Below, piece after piece: positions 1 to 8,089 of a stretch of DNA of 64,000 nucleotides. The notes beneath the pieces are model-generated. The model was not told the DNA's origin. It made no database searches and saw nothing but the letters and a program-made list of their open reading frames with translations. Positions within the stretch are counted from its first letter, which is position 1. Every line of letters starts with the position of its first letter. This stretch comes from CAWHHZ01 sp963829355 (GTDB lineage Bacteria > Acidobacteriota > Thermoanaerobaculia > Gp7-AA8 > JAHWKK01). The stretch lies in the NCBI GenBank assembly GCA_963829355.1, contig CAWHHZ010000022.1, positions 68,879 to 132,878 of the forward strand. Reading direction: 5' to 3'. Position numbers and translations under genes: made by a program.

Positions 1-454
1 AGGTGACCCAGAGACAGCGCCCGCCAAGATGCTGCTCGCCGACATAGGTGATGATGCCGCTCGAAGATGCGAGCACCTGCGCCCCCCGAGGTGCAAAAAT
101 ATCGATCCCGCGGTGGCTGCGCTTACCGCCGTCTCGCGGATAGCCGAAGTTATCCTCCAGATCATACGGCTCGACGCCAGCCACGGGCATCCGGAGGGCT
201 GCGAGCGTATTGCCGATTCTCATCGAGCGACGTTCCGCTTCGCGGGCGACAGCCTCGGGCTCACGGAGCCGGTCGCGCTCGACCAGCACCGCCAGATCAT
301 TGCGGAGCGCTGCAGCATACTCGCGATATTCCGGATCCGGAGCGACGGCCGTCGTGGCCACTGCCACCGTCGGAGAGGACGAGGCGCACGAGATCGAAAT
401 CAACGCGAGGAGGCTCAGCCATATCGCCTGCCGCCATGCAGGCCTTACCTTCAT
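1..454 (-). CDS. M23 (LytM-type) peptidase lipoprotein, 3' end outside window
   Basis: Reading from ATG at 454 toward base 1 gives 151 codons with no stop, so the gene continues past the window edge. The N-terminus is basic, then hydrophobic, ending in a lipobox-like ISCA, which suggests an exported lipoprotein. After a charged helical stretch, the C-terminal visible part has SHRGIDIFAPRG followed by a Gly/Val-rich strand. This matches the HxxxD zinc-binding half of M23 peptidases; the second motif (HxH) would lie outside. M23 enzymes cut peptidoglycan cross-bridges or act as regulators of amidases. It starts 13 bases after the end of folK on the same strand, so it is probably the last visible gene of the LemA/TPM/folK run. 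Confidence 0.8.
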   Translation of the reverse strand, partial: MKVRPAWRQAIWLSLLALISISCASSSPTVAVATTAVAPDPEYREYAAALRNDLAVLVERDRLREPEAVAREAERRSMRIGNTLAALRMPVAGVEPYDLEDNFGYPRDGGKRSHRGIDIFAPRGAQVLASSSGIITYVGEQHLGGRCLWVT

Positions 455-467
455 CACGGGATGCATT

Positions 468-949
468 TTAGCAGAACTGGTGGGTATCTTCACAACCCTG
501 AGCGTCCAACGATGCTCCGGTGACGGGATCGATCCACGGTAGCTCGAAGGGAACGCAGCGGCTCCATTACGAACTCACGGTCCCGGTATCGGGGATGAGG
601 AACCTGGAGATCTCTGGCTCGAATCACTCGCGAGCCGTACAGAATCAGATCAAGATCGATGCGCCGCGGTGCGTTGCGTATGCGTCGGACCCGCTGCCGC
701 CGAGCTTCAATCCCGTTGAAGAAACTTCAGCAGATTCTCAGGTGAGAGACTTGTCAGGCCAGCAACGACCATGTTGAGGAAATCGCCTGATCCCGAAGGT
801 GCATCGACCGGAGCAGTTTCCAGTACTGGGGATAGTCTGACGATCCGCACATGACGTCGCAGCTCGTAGATGGCGCGCCGCAACTCGTAGCAGCGGTTCC
901 CCATATTGCTTCCCAGTGCGATGACCACCGGCTGCGGGGTTACGCTCAT
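468..949 (-). pseudogene. folK: folK, 2-amino-4-hydroxy-6-hydroxymethyldihydropteridine diphosphokinase, two frameshifts
   Basis: The ATG at 949 opens with VIALGSNMGNR, the HPPK N-terminal signature, and continues through ETAPVDAPSGSGDFLNMV. The frame ends at 707 after FLQRD. Removing one G from the CGGG at about 712-715 restores the conserved continuation, including RRIDLDLILYG and VPHPRYRDREFVMEPL. A second single-base shift near 550 gives a C-terminus LPWIDPVTG ending with TAA at 468-470. With both repaired the protein is about 159 residues, the normal FolK length. FolK pyrophosphorylates the pterin in folate synthesis and is normally essential, so sequence error is a serious alternative to a true pseudogene. 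Confidence 0.75.
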
Positions 950-1402
950 TCCGTGCCGCGACTGCGAACCGAAGCTCACCTGGTTGGACAGCTCGTCGAC
1001 ATCGTCACGTTGATAAGGGAAAAATTCCGAGAGCCGCTCCCCAGCTTCACTGATCGCCGCGACGAGCCCTGCGGTGAACCGGCCGTGCCGGAACTCTCTG
1101 GTCATCTCCGCGGCGACACGTTCCCAGAACTCGTCACCGACCTTCGCGTGGATGCCCTCGTCCCCCAGAATGACGAACTGCTGCTCTTCCGCGGCGAGAA
1201 AGATCAGGACTCCGTTGCGGTCCGCCGTCTTCGTCATTCCGAGCCTGTTGAAGACCCGCTCTCCAAACTCGCGGATCTCGTGAGCTCCGATGGTGGTCTC
1301 GATGTGGACGCGGATCTCTCCGGAGCAGTTCTTCTCTGCAGCCGCGATCGCTGCCTCGATGGCATCAGTGTCGATGCTTTCGATCAGTTCGGTATCATGC
1401 AT
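707..1402 (-). CDS. TPM-domain protein, reading in frame into folK
   Basis: From ATG at 1402 the protein shows a TPM domain (MHDTELIES..., then SGEIRVHIETTIG, RNGVLIFLAAEEQQFVILGD and FRHGRFTAGLVAAI), about 150 residues without a signal peptide or membrane anchor. As sequenced there is no stop before the FolK start at 949, so the two read as one protein that ends at 707. The expected stop is probably the TGA overlapping the folK ATG (ATGA), one frame away; a one-base indel near 950-965 would produce that. A genuine TPM-FolK fusion is the less likely alternative. It follows a second, membrane-anchored TPM protein by 13 bases, a pairing typical of these genes beside lemA. Confidence 0.7.
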   Translation of the reverse strand: MHDTELIESIDTDAIEAAIAAAEKNCSGEIRVHIETTIGAHEIREFGERVFNRLGMTKTADRNGVLIFLAAEEQQFVILGDEGIHAKVGDEFWERVAAEMTREFRHGRFTAGLVAAISEAGERLSEFFPYQRDDVDELSNQVSFGSQSRHGMSVTPQPVVIALGSNMGNRCYELRRAIYELRRHVRIVRLSPVLETAPVDAPSGSGDFLNMVVAGLTSLSPENLLKFLQRD

Positions 1403-1415
1403 GTCTCGACTCCAT

Positions 1416-2197
1416 TCACCAGCTTCCGGTGGCTCCCCCACCGCCGAAGCCGCCTCCCCCGCCAGAGAAGCCGCCGAACCCTCCACCGCGTCCGCCAAAA
1501 CCACCTCCACCGAAAGTCCGTCCGCCCGAGGACATCAGAAGAAGAGGAATCAGGCATCCGCTTCCGCCACCGCGCCCCCAAGTCCTCCCCTGCGCGAGAA
1601 CCGGCTCAGCACGGTAAAGATGACGAAAAAGAAGATCAGCGGAAAAATGACGTCGATGCAGCCAAAAGATCCTGACGGTGCGGCTCTGGTACTTCCTACG
1701 GGAACGGCCGCCTCGGTTTTCTCAATCTGGGCGATCAGACGGTTCGCGGCTTCGACCAGTCCCTGGCCGTAGTTGCCATTTGAAAAGTACTGCTGTCCCA
1801 CGTCGCGGAGGATGCGGGAAGAAAGGGCGTCGGTGATCGTTCCCTCCAGGCCATATCCGACCTCGATCCGTGCGAGCCGGTCCTCTGGAAAGAGAAAGAG
1901 GACTAGCCCATTATCGTACTTCGCCTGGCCTGCCTTCCACTTCTCCACCGCCCGAATCGTCCAGTCCTCGATCGGATGGCCTTCGAGCGTCGGAAGGGTA
2001 TAGATGATGAACTGAGCCCCGCTGCGCTCCTCGAACCCTCGAAGGGTACTGTTGAGCTCGGACTCGGTCGCGGGATCGATAACGTTCGCCCGGTCAGTCA
2101 CCCACTGGTCCGGAGCCGGGGGAATCTCGACGGCGGCCGTGGCCGGAAGTGCGAGCAGCACAACGAGTGCGACAGCATGAAGGATAGGGCTCTTCAT
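1416..2197 (-). CDS. YgcG-type TPM-domain membrane protein with Gly-rich tail (one frameshift)
   Basis: The ATG at 2197 begins a signal-peptide-like segment (MKSPILHAVALVVLL...LPATA), then a TPM domain with QWVTDRANVIDP, FIIYTLPTLEG, NGLVLFLFPEDR and IEVGYGLEGTITD. A transmembrane helix follows (VIFPLIFFFVIFTV) and a Gly-rich region. The uninterrupted frame stops at 1550, but adding one G to the G5 run at about 1578 restores a long Gly-Phe tail ending GGGGATGSW with TGA at 1416-1418, the usual C-terminus of the family. The repaired length is 260 residues. TPM proteins are membrane-associated and often co-occur with LemA; their biochemical role is unsettled. It lies between lemA and a second TPM gene, all co-directional. 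Confidence 0.8.
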
Positions 2198-2312
2198 CAG
2201 CAGTGAATCATCGTCGGGATTGCCGGCTCCACAGCGGTTGTCCAGCGACATCCCGGCGCCATCGGAACCGGGTTCCGACCGGGGCACGCAGTTGGCGCGC
2301 CCCATGCCGGAC

Positions 2313-2939
2313 CTAATCGAAGTTGAACTCTACGTCTGGTGCCTGCTCGGCTCCCGCCGTCGACTCGAAGTACTGTTTCCGTTCGAAGCCGAGTATGGAT
2401 GCGAACACGTTTGCCGGGAATCGCCGCACGGTCGTATTGAATCCCTGAGCGGCTTCGTTGTATCGCATCCGCTCAACCGCAATACGATTCTCGGTTCCTT
2501 CGAGCTGGGCCTGGAGATCGAGGAAGTTCTGGTTTGCCTTGAGCTCCGGATAACGTTCGACCACGACGAGCAGTCGGGAAAGCGCGTTACCCAGCCCTTG
2601 CTGAGCCTGAGCGAACTGCTGGAACGCCGCCGGATCCTCGGTGATGTTTGCCGAGCCTCCTCCTCCGGCCGGGACCTGACCGACACGCGAGCGCGCTTCG
2701 ATCACGTTCTGCAATGTCTCACGCTCGAAGTCGGCGGCTCCCTTGACGGTCTTGACAAGGTTCGGAATCAGGTCATAACGACGCTGGTATTGGTTTTCGA
2801 CCTGGGCCCACGCCTGGCTGACGTTCTCGTCCAATTGCACGAGCCGGTTGTAGGTCGACATCGCCATCAGACCGAGGATCAAGGCGAGGGCAACGACCAC
2901 GCCGAGACACCCGAACAGGAAAACCTTGTTCCTGCTCAT
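2313..2939 (-). CDS. lemA: LemA family protein (copy 1)
   Basis: 208 residues. One N-terminal transmembrane helix (VFLFGCLGVVVALALILGL) is followed by the LemA signature YNRLVQLDENVSQAWAQVEN and QRRYDLIPNLVKTVKG, then a long helical coiled region. The second conserved block has YPELKANQNFLDLQAQLEG, with RIAVERMRYNEAAQGFN and FPANVFASILGF near the end. LemA proteins are periplasm-facing helical bundles of unknown biochemical function. This gene heads the LemA-TPM-TPM run. A second lemA lies at 18111-18665 beside an M48 protease, so the genome holds two different LemA contexts 15 kb apart. Confidence 0.95.
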   Translation of the reverse strand: MSRNKVFLFGCLGVVVALALILGLMAMSTYNRLVQLDENVSQAWAQVENQYQRRYDLIPNLVKTVKGAADFERETLQNVIEARSRVGQVPAGGGGSANITEDPAAFQQFAQAQQGLGNALSRLLVVVERYPELKANQNFLDLQAQLEGTENRIAVERMRYNEAAQGFNTTVRRFPANVFASILGFERKQYFESTAGAEQAPDVEFNFD

Positions 2940-2954
2940 TCAGTCACCGGTTTC

Positions 2955-3302
2955 TCAGTCGTCATCTTCGTCATCATCGTCACCATCGTCGGAGTCGTCA
3001 TCGTCGACGACTTCATCGTCGTCGACTTCTTCATCGGTCTCGTCGTCGTCGGCGTCTTTTTCATCGTCACCGTCGTCATCGTCCTCTTCGACGTCCTCGA
3101 CGACTTCCGGCTCTTCTTCCTTCTTCTTGCGCTTCTTCGCCCGGGTCTTGCGACGGGGACGGGTCGAGCCACCGGAACTGTCGTCATCGGAAGCCTCGCG
3201 CTGATCTGCTCCACATTTCGGGCAGATAGACTCCGACTTCCCGAAGTCATAGAACTTCGTCTGGCAGCTGTAGCAGGTATGTTTTGTTCCTAGCTCTGGC
3301 AT
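2955..3302 (-). CDS. FYDLN-acid-type zinc-ribbon protein with polyacidic tail
   Basis: From ATG at 3302 (GGAG about 8 bases upstream) the protein starts MPELGTKHTCYSCQTKFYDF and then SICPKCGADQ, giving two CxxC knuckles of a zinc ribbon. This matches the TIGR02300 FYDLN-acid family, with FYDF in place of FYDLN. A Lys/Arg-rich linker (RPRRKTRAKKRKKKEEE) then leads into roughly 55 residues almost entirely Asp and Glu. The family is conserved but has no established function. An in-frame GTG at 3314 is an alternative start. It ends 15 bases upstream of lemA and could be co-transcribed with it. Confidence 0.8.
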   Translation of the reverse strand: MPELGTKHTCYSCQTKFYDFGKSESICPKCGADQREASDDDSSGGSTRPRRKTRAKKRKKKEEEPEVVEDVEEDDDDGDDEKDADDDETDEEVDDDEVVDDDDSDDGDDDDEDDD

Positions 3303-3404
3303 ATCGATACACACTCCTTCGTGCGGTGCCGACGAAACTTAGCACCGCATTTTCTTCCTAGTCAATGATGGGCGTTGGAATTGCGCCGGTCGCCGAGAGC
3401 GAGA

Positions 3405-5066
3405 TCACTCGACATTCAGCCGCGATTCGCTCGTTCCGTCGTCTTCGCCGGCCGCTCGTGCGAGCTTCCCCGAATGGACGAGTCCCGCTGTAGAGGCCAG
3501 TTTCTCGGCCTCGGGAAAGAGTCCGATCGCCTGTTCCACCTGCTCATCACCGAGCAGCCGGTAGGGATACGAGGCGTCGTAACCGAATTTCGCAGCCACG
3601 ATTTCCGCCTTCAGCGCCCGCTGAATGAAATCGCGATTCTTCGAGTCTTCCTTGAACACTTCGAGAATCTCCTGCTCGGTCGCAATCTCGTTCTTTGCGG
3701 CATCGGCGACGAACTGCCGGATGATCTCGTCGTCGACCTCGAGATCCTTCGTCACTTCCGGATGCTCTGCGACGTAGCGGACGGCGAAGTCGAAGATCGC
3801 GCTGCGTACCTGCAGAAGCTGCAGCACGTGCGGAAGCTCCCGTGGCTTGACGACCACGTCAGGCGCGATGCCTCCCCCTCCGTAGACCTTTCGTCCGGTA
3901 TCCGTCTCGAAGACTTCCTTTCCATCCAGGTTCTCGGAGTCGGCCTCACCGAGATAGTAGTCATAGAAGGAGGAGTAATCTCTCTGGATGTTTCGTCCGG
4001 AGGGCGTGTAATAGCGTGAGGTCGTCAGCGCGAGACCGGCACCGTACTGGAGCGAATAGACACTCTGCACCAGTCCCTTGCCCCAGCTCGTCTCGCCGAC
4101 GACGAGACCGCGATCGTGATCCTGAATGGCTCCAGCGACGATCTCCGATGCTGATGCGCTCTCGCGGCTCAGCAGCACGATCACCGGCACATCGAGAGTC
4201 TCGTGCTTTCCTGGAGCCCGGTACTCCTGATAGCTCTCGGGAGTCCGGCCCTTGTGATACACGATCATCTCCCCGGGCTCGATGAAGTAATCCGAGACAC
4301 CGACCGCCGCATCGAGAAGACCGCCCGGATTCATCCGGAGATCGAGGATGAGGCGCTCCATCCCCTCGGCCTGCAGCTTGTCGACCGCTTCGTCGAGCTC
4401 CCGGACAGTGGTGTAGGTGAAGTCCTTGATGCGGATGTAACCGGTCCCTGGACGAACCATCAGCACGTTCGTGATCGAGTTCGTTGGAATCGCGGCGCGC
4501 TCGATCGTGAGCGGAATCGGTTCCTTGATCCCGATCCTGACGATCTTGATGTTTACCGTCGTCCCCTTCGGTCCCTTCAGATTCTTGACCACCTCGTCGA
4601 CCGACATCTCCTCGGTGCTCTCTCCTTCGATCTCGGAGATGATGTCACCGGCCCGGATTCCGATCCTCGACGCCGGCGTCCCTTCCAGGGGCGTGATGAC
4701 GGTGATCTGGTTATTGCGCTTCGTGATCAGGATTCCGAGACCGAAGAAGCTTCCCTTCTGTCGATCCTGCATCTCGGAGAAGTCACGCGGCTCGAGAAAC
4801 GAGGTGTGGGGATCGAGAGTCCTCAGCATCCCGTCGATCGAGGAGAATACGAGCTTCTCCGACTCGACCGGCTCGGCGGCCCAGTACTCTGCAGCCTCGA
4901 CCAGTTCCGTGTATTCGTCGAGACGCTCTTCCAGATCGTCCGGCGCGGTACCGACTGACAGCCGCTCGCCAAAAAGCCCGCCGGCGACGGTGGCGATCAC
5001 GATGGTCGCGACGGCGAGGACGCCGAAGCGGGATTTGCGAATTCCTTCTGAGGATCGATTTTCCAT
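3405..5066 (-). CDS. S41 family C-terminal processing protease (CtpA/Prc type)
   Basis: 553 residues from ATG 5066, preceded by AAGGGA. An N-terminal membrane anchor or signal (VLAVATIVIATVAGGLFG) is followed by an S41 N-terminal region containing LDPHTSFLEP and a PDZ domain (about 105-190: GLGILITKRNNQ, GIRAGDIISEIEG). The peptidase core has RMNPGGLLDAAVGVSDYF, the catalytic Ser in SRESASASEIVAGA and Lys in GETSWGKGLVQSV. These enzymes cut periplasmic proteins near their C-termini. A C-terminal helical extension of about 150 residues is present. It is divergent from tatA; the ~80-base gap must hold both promoters. Confidence 0.93.
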   Translation of the reverse strand: MENRSSEGIRKSRFGVLAVATIVIATVAGGLFGERLSVGTAPDDLEERLDEYTELVEAAEYWAAEPVESEKLVFSSIDGMLRTLDPHTSFLEPRDFSEMQDRQKGSFFGLGILITKRNNQITVITPLEGTPASRIGIRAGDIISEIEGESTEEMSVDEVVKNLKGPKGTTVNIKIVRIGIKEPIPLTIERAAIPTNSITNVLMVRPGTGYIRIKDFTYTTVRELDEAVDKLQAEGMERLILDLRMNPGGLLDAAVGVSDYFIEPGEMIVYHKGRTPESYQEYRAPGKHETLDVPVIVLLSRESASASEIVAGAIQDHDRGLVVGETSWGKGLVQSVYSLQYGAGLALTTSRYYTPSGRNIQRDYSSFYDYYLGEADSENLDGKEVFETDTGRKVYGGGGIAPDVVVKPRELPHVLQLLQVRSAIFDFAVRYVAEHPEVTKDLEVDDEIIRQFVADAAKNEIATEQEILEVFKEDSKNRDFIQRALKAEIVAAKFGYDASYPYRLLGDEQVEQAIGLFPEAEKLASTAGLVHSGKLARAAGEDDGTSESRLNVE

Positions 5067-5148
5067 GGTATCCCTTCTAACATACCGAGGCCGCTGGAGT
5101 ATTCATCTCTGTACACCTGTTCTCAGGTTTGCTACAAACGGTCCAGCC

Positions 5149-5475
5149 ATGCCCTTTAATATCGGATTTCCTGAGCTGATCATGATCCTCGCCGTTGCGC
5201 TCATCGTCTTCGGGCCGCGAAAGCTGCCTGAAATCGGTCGCTCCATCGGTCGTGCAATGGGAGAGTTCCGCCGCGCAACCTACGATCTCAAGTCGAGTCT
5301 GGAAGATGACATCGACTCTGAAAAAAAATCGCGGCCGACACCGAAGGAAGCGCCCGCGGCGGCGATTCCCACTGGAACGACCCTCGAGGACTTCAATACG
5401 GAGCCCCCCGCGGAATCTGATCCGAACCGGGTGACGTCCGCCGCAGCACCGAGCGCCAAGACTGAAGAGACCTGA
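5149..5475 (+). CDS. tatA: twin-arginine translocase subunit TatA/TatE
   Basis: 108 residues from the ATG at 5149. The start MPFNIGFPELIMILAVALI forms the single transmembrane helix, followed directly by VFGPRKLPEIGRSIGRAMGEF. The FGPxKLPEhGRxhG hinge and amphipathic helix are diagnostic of TatA/B. The C-terminus is a charged, Pro-rich cytosolic tail. TatA oligomerises around TatC to pass folded proteins with RR signal peptides across the inner membrane. It lies 3 bases upstream of tatC in the same operon; no separate tatB is seen, suggesting a minimal TatAC system or tatB elsewhere. Confidence 0.95.
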   Translation: MPFNIGFPELIMILAVALIVFGPRKLPEIGRSIGRAMGEFRRATYDLKSSLEDDIDSEKKSRPTPKEAPAAAIPTGTTLEDFNTEPPAESDPNRVTSAAAPSAKTEET

Positions 5476-5478
5476 TTC

Positions 5479-6264
5479 ATGACGTCTCTCGAGCCGGCCG
5501 AAGCTTCCAAAAACCGCTCCCTGCCTGACGAGGACTCGAACCTCGGCGCGATGTCTCTGCTCGATCATCTCGACGAGATGAGACGCAGACTCGTGATCTC
5601 GATCATCGCGATGCTTGCGGGATTTCTGATCTGCTGGAACTGGGCGCCGGAGATCTGGCAACTGATCCAGTGGCCGATCATCTCTCAGCTCCCACCAGGG
5701 GAAAAGCTCGCCTACACGAACATCGCAGCTCCGTTCTTCCTGTACATGAAAGTCGCCGCGTTTGCCGGATTGTTCGTGGCGGCGCCGGTCATCATGCTCC
5801 AGGTATGGCTCTTCATCTCTCCCGGTCTCTATCCGAGGGAACGGATGTGGGCTGCTCCCTTCATTGTCGTCTCCAGTCTCTTCTTCATCGCCGGCGGGTA
5901 TTTCGGTTACCGGATCATTCTTCCGCTCGCCTGCGGGTTCTTCGTCGAGATGGGGCAGGACTTCCAGAATGTTCTGACGATCGACTCCTACTTCGCGTTC
6001 GCCTTCAAAATGGTCATCGGAATGGCGCTGGTTTTCGAGACGCCGATTCTGATCTTCTTTCTCTCGAAGTTCGGGATCGTCACACCACGCTTTCTGATGA
6101 AGAATTTGAAGTATGCGATCGTGATCATCTTCGTCGCGGCTGCAATCATCACCCCCACGCCCGATCCCGTCACGCAGTCGACTCTCGCAATTCCGATGAT
6201 CTTGCTCTACCTCCTCGGGGTCTTCATCGCGTGGGTCTTCGGTCCCAAAAAGGAAAAGGAATAG
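5479..6264 (+). CDS. tatC: twin-arginine translocase subunit TatC
   Basis: 261 residues with six predicted membrane helices. The cytosolic N-terminus carries MSLLDHLDEMRRRLVISI, the conserved TatC signature that contacts the twin-arginine signal. Later landmarks include YPRERMWAAPFIVVS, GMALVFETPILIFFLSKFG and ITPTPDPVTQ. TatC is the receptor for Tat substrates. It follows tatA closely on the plus strand and its end nearly meets the end of the sixA-like gene on the minus strand. Confidence 0.96.
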   Translation: MTSLEPAEASKNRSLPDEDSNLGAMSLLDHLDEMRRRLVISIIAMLAGFLICWNWAPEIWQLIQWPIISQLPPGEKLAYTNIAAPFFLYMKVAAFAGLFVAAPVIMLQVWLFISPGLYPRERMWAAPFIVVSSLFFIAGGYFGYRIILPLACGFFVEMGQDFQNVLTIDSYFAFAFKMVIGMALVFETPILIFFLSKFGIVTPRFLMKNLKYAIVIIFVAAAIITPTPDPVTQSTLAIPMILLYLLGVFIAWVFGPKKEKE

Positions 6265-6269
6265 AGCTC

Positions 6270-6743
6270 TCACGCGCCGTAACGGGATTCGCCCGGGTTG
6301 ATCTGCCACTCCACACGCCATCCTCCTCGTCCCCGAGACATCGCCAGCGGTTCCAGCAGCACCGCCGTCCCTGTCGCAAAACCGGAAGATCGCTCGACGT
6401 ATCGAGCAGCTCCTCACACAGGTTCGGAAGGAAGGGCAGGTGGCTGACGATCAACGTCGTCCCACCGAATCGCTCCAGCTCCGCGACCAGGATGTCCGGG
6501 TCGTCTTCCGGGGTCATTGCGGAGTGCTCTCGCGGCGAGCTCCCGCCAAGCGGCGCAAGGATCTCAGCCGTCTCCCGTGCCCGACGATAGCCACTGTGGA
6601 GAATCCGGTCCGGGGCCAGGCCGACGCCCTGGAGCTGCCGACGGAGCGCCTCCACCTCTTCTCGTCCGGGTGAGGTGAGGCTTCGCTCGCGATCGATCGG
6701 ATGCGGAACCTGCCGCTCCATGCCGCACCAGACAGAGTTTCAC
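6270..6743 (-). pseudogene. sixA: SixA-like phosphohistidine phosphatase, two frameshifts
   Basis: A GTG at 6743 begins MKLCLVRHG, the RHG catalytic motif of histidine phosphatases. Within about 15 bases the frame must shift (extra G near 6715) to continue PHPIDRERSLTSPGREEVE, SGYRRARETAEIL and TTLIVSHLPFLPNL, which carries the second catalytic His. A second shift near 6350 (one base missing by the GGG run) restores a C-terminus GTAVLLEPLAMSRG...WQINPGESRYGA, stopping at 6270. The repaired length, about 157 residues, fits SixA. The largest uninterrupted frame lacks the RHG motif. The family dephosphorylates phosphohistidines, for example on HPt domains. Sequence error and real decay are both possible. 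Confidence 0.7.
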
Positions 6744-6751
6744 TGGCGGGC

Positions 6752-7255
6752 TCAGAGGGTTCCTTCGTCCGCCGAAGGACCGTAAATGGCGGGAACAGGG
6801 ATGTCGAGGAGCCGCAGGTAGACACTGAGCTGACCGCGGTGATGAATCATGTGACTGAGAGTGAAGGTGCGCAGCGCTGCTCCCTTCGTCAAACGGAAGA
6901 TCACGCGATCACCGCTCCTCAGCACCCACTCCCGCATCAAAGCCTCGTCCTCGAGAGCCTCGAGCCCGCCGGCTGCTTCGTCCCGCAAGCGATCGAACGT
7001 GGTGAGAATCTGCTCCTGTGATTCCGGTGCGCTCTGGCGGCCGACACCGGCGATATCGAGCTCATCGGTCTTCACGATCGAGATCTGCCACCGCAGAAGA
7101 TTGGCGCAATGGAACGCGAGACCACCCAGAGACGTCGACTTCGGATGCGGTTTCCACTGGAGATGCTCGTCGCTCACCCTCTCGAGCACCTTGCGCGTGG
7201 TTTCGAGCTCCTGGCTGAGGTCCCCGAGCAGCAAATCTCTGAGCGGCGGGTTCAT
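6752..7255 (-). CDS. DinB family protein
   Basis: 167 residues from ATG 7255, which overlaps the stop of the upstream gene (ATGA). The four-helix DinB fold is indicated by MNPPLRDLLLGDLSQELETT, FHCANLLRWQISIV and, near the C-terminus, TLSHMIHHRGQLSVYLRLL, whose histidines form the metal site with an earlier His (FHCANLL). The ending IPVPAIYGPSADE is typical of the subgroup. DinB-like proteins are metal-binding and include thiol transferases and damage-induced proteins of unknown activity, so a specific reaction cannot be assigned. It is translationally coupled to a small membrane protein. Confidence 0.88.
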   Translation of the reverse strand: MNPPLRDLLLGDLSQELETTRKVLERVSDEHLQWKPHPKSTSLGGLAFHCANLLRWQISIVKTDELDIAGVGRQSAPESQEQILTTFDRLRDEAAGGLEALEDEALMREWVLRSGDRVIFRLTKGAALRTFTLSHMIHHRGQLSVYLRLLDIPVPAIYGPSADEGTL

Positions 7256-7677
7256 GCCCTGTTCGGCGCTCCAGCAGGCCGCTTGTAGATCAGTCCGACG
7301 ACCGCGCCGAACAGAAGCGAGTCGATCAGGTTGATGCCGCCCCAGCACCAGCTCAGGTGATACGGAAAATCCTTGATCACGAGCGTGCTGTAGAACGGAG
7401 GCCAGAACATCATGAGCCCGAGCAGGAGCCCGAACGCAACGCCCCCCTTCATGCCGGCCGCCCATGACATGCGGGTCTTCGCAAAGATGATCGCCGCGAA
7501 AATCCCGGTCAGCACAGCAACTGCCAGGAAGTAGAGCGGGTTCGCCTGAACCTGGCTGAAAACCTGATCGTACCGCGTGTACTCCTGCCCTAGAAGGATC
7601 CCATGTTGAATGAAGTCAGCGATGTTGACGACGATCCCACCCACCACCCCTGCGACCAACGCACGTGTCCAGTTCAT
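7252..7677 (-). CDS. small four-helix membrane protein of unknown function
   Basis: 141 residues from ATG 7677, with AGGAGG well placed upstream. Hydrophobic segments lie at about 5-27 (ALVAGVVGGIVVNIADFI), 48-66 (PLYFLAVAVLTGIFAAIIFA), 75-100 (GGVAFGLLLGLMMFWPPF) and 112-135 (INLIDSLLFGAVVGLIY). The arrangement MNWTRALVAGVVGGIVVN recurs in uncharacterised membrane proteins, but no function is known to me. Its stop overlaps the DinB start by four bases, so the two are co-translated. Confidence 0.82.
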   Translation of the reverse strand: MNWTRALVAGVVGGIVVNIADFIQHGILLGQEYTRYDQVFSQVQANPLYFLAVAVLTGIFAAIIFAKTRMSWAAGMKGGVAFGLLLGLMMFWPPFYSTLVIKDFPYHLSWCWGGINLIDSLLFGAVVGLIYKRPAGAPNRA

Positions 7678-7845
7678 GAAGCCTCCTGACGATTTGGATG
7701 TCGACGATTGTACAGGAGGAGCTGTGTGGGATGAACATCTGGCTTCGCTGTCAGTGACACCACCCAAAATGCTCGCTTCATTCCGAATGACAGCAGCGTT
7801 TTAGTTGGCGGGGGGAAGAGTGAAAATGAGCGGTGTGCGGGAGAC

Positions 7846-8023
7846 TCCCTCTCCCTCGGGGAGCGGGCTGGGGCCGGGCTGGGGTGAGGCCCTCGGCACG
7901 AGCTGGGATCTGACGTTCGGGCGCGGACGGAACGAACCAGGGCTCACCATCGAAGTCAGGTTTCGCGCTTGGATCAACGCTGTCGGCCCTCACCCCGACC
8001 CTCTCCCAGTGGGAGAGGGAGAA
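7846..8023. repeat. inverted repeat pair, REP-like, between the membrane protein and the M24 peptidase
   Basis: The 412-base stretch 7678-8089 has no gene. It holds two arms in opposite orientation: one at 7846-7890 (CTCCCTCTCCCTCGGGGAGC... GGGGTGAGG) and one at 7986-8023 (CCCTCACCCCGACC... GAGAGGGAGAAG), about 95 bases apart. The pattern CCTCACCCC...CCCTCTCCC is a widespread intergenic repeat type in many bacteria. It could form a long hairpin and may terminate transcription of the M24 gene. Confidence 0.6.
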
Positions 8024-8089
8024 GAACGGGTGCAACGTTAGACGCTTCTCACTTTGACACTGCCCGGACTCCCACCTTCCAACAAACAC

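Noticed and set aside
2926..3204. Plus-strand Ser-rich reading frame
   Set aside because: It is the antisense of the Asp/Glu codons of the FYDLN-acid tail; no ribosome site or conservation.
5077..6417. Long minus-strand frame opposite tatA/tatC
   Set aside because: Antisense to two certain genes and without any recognisable domain; typical open antisense frame in GC-rich DNA.
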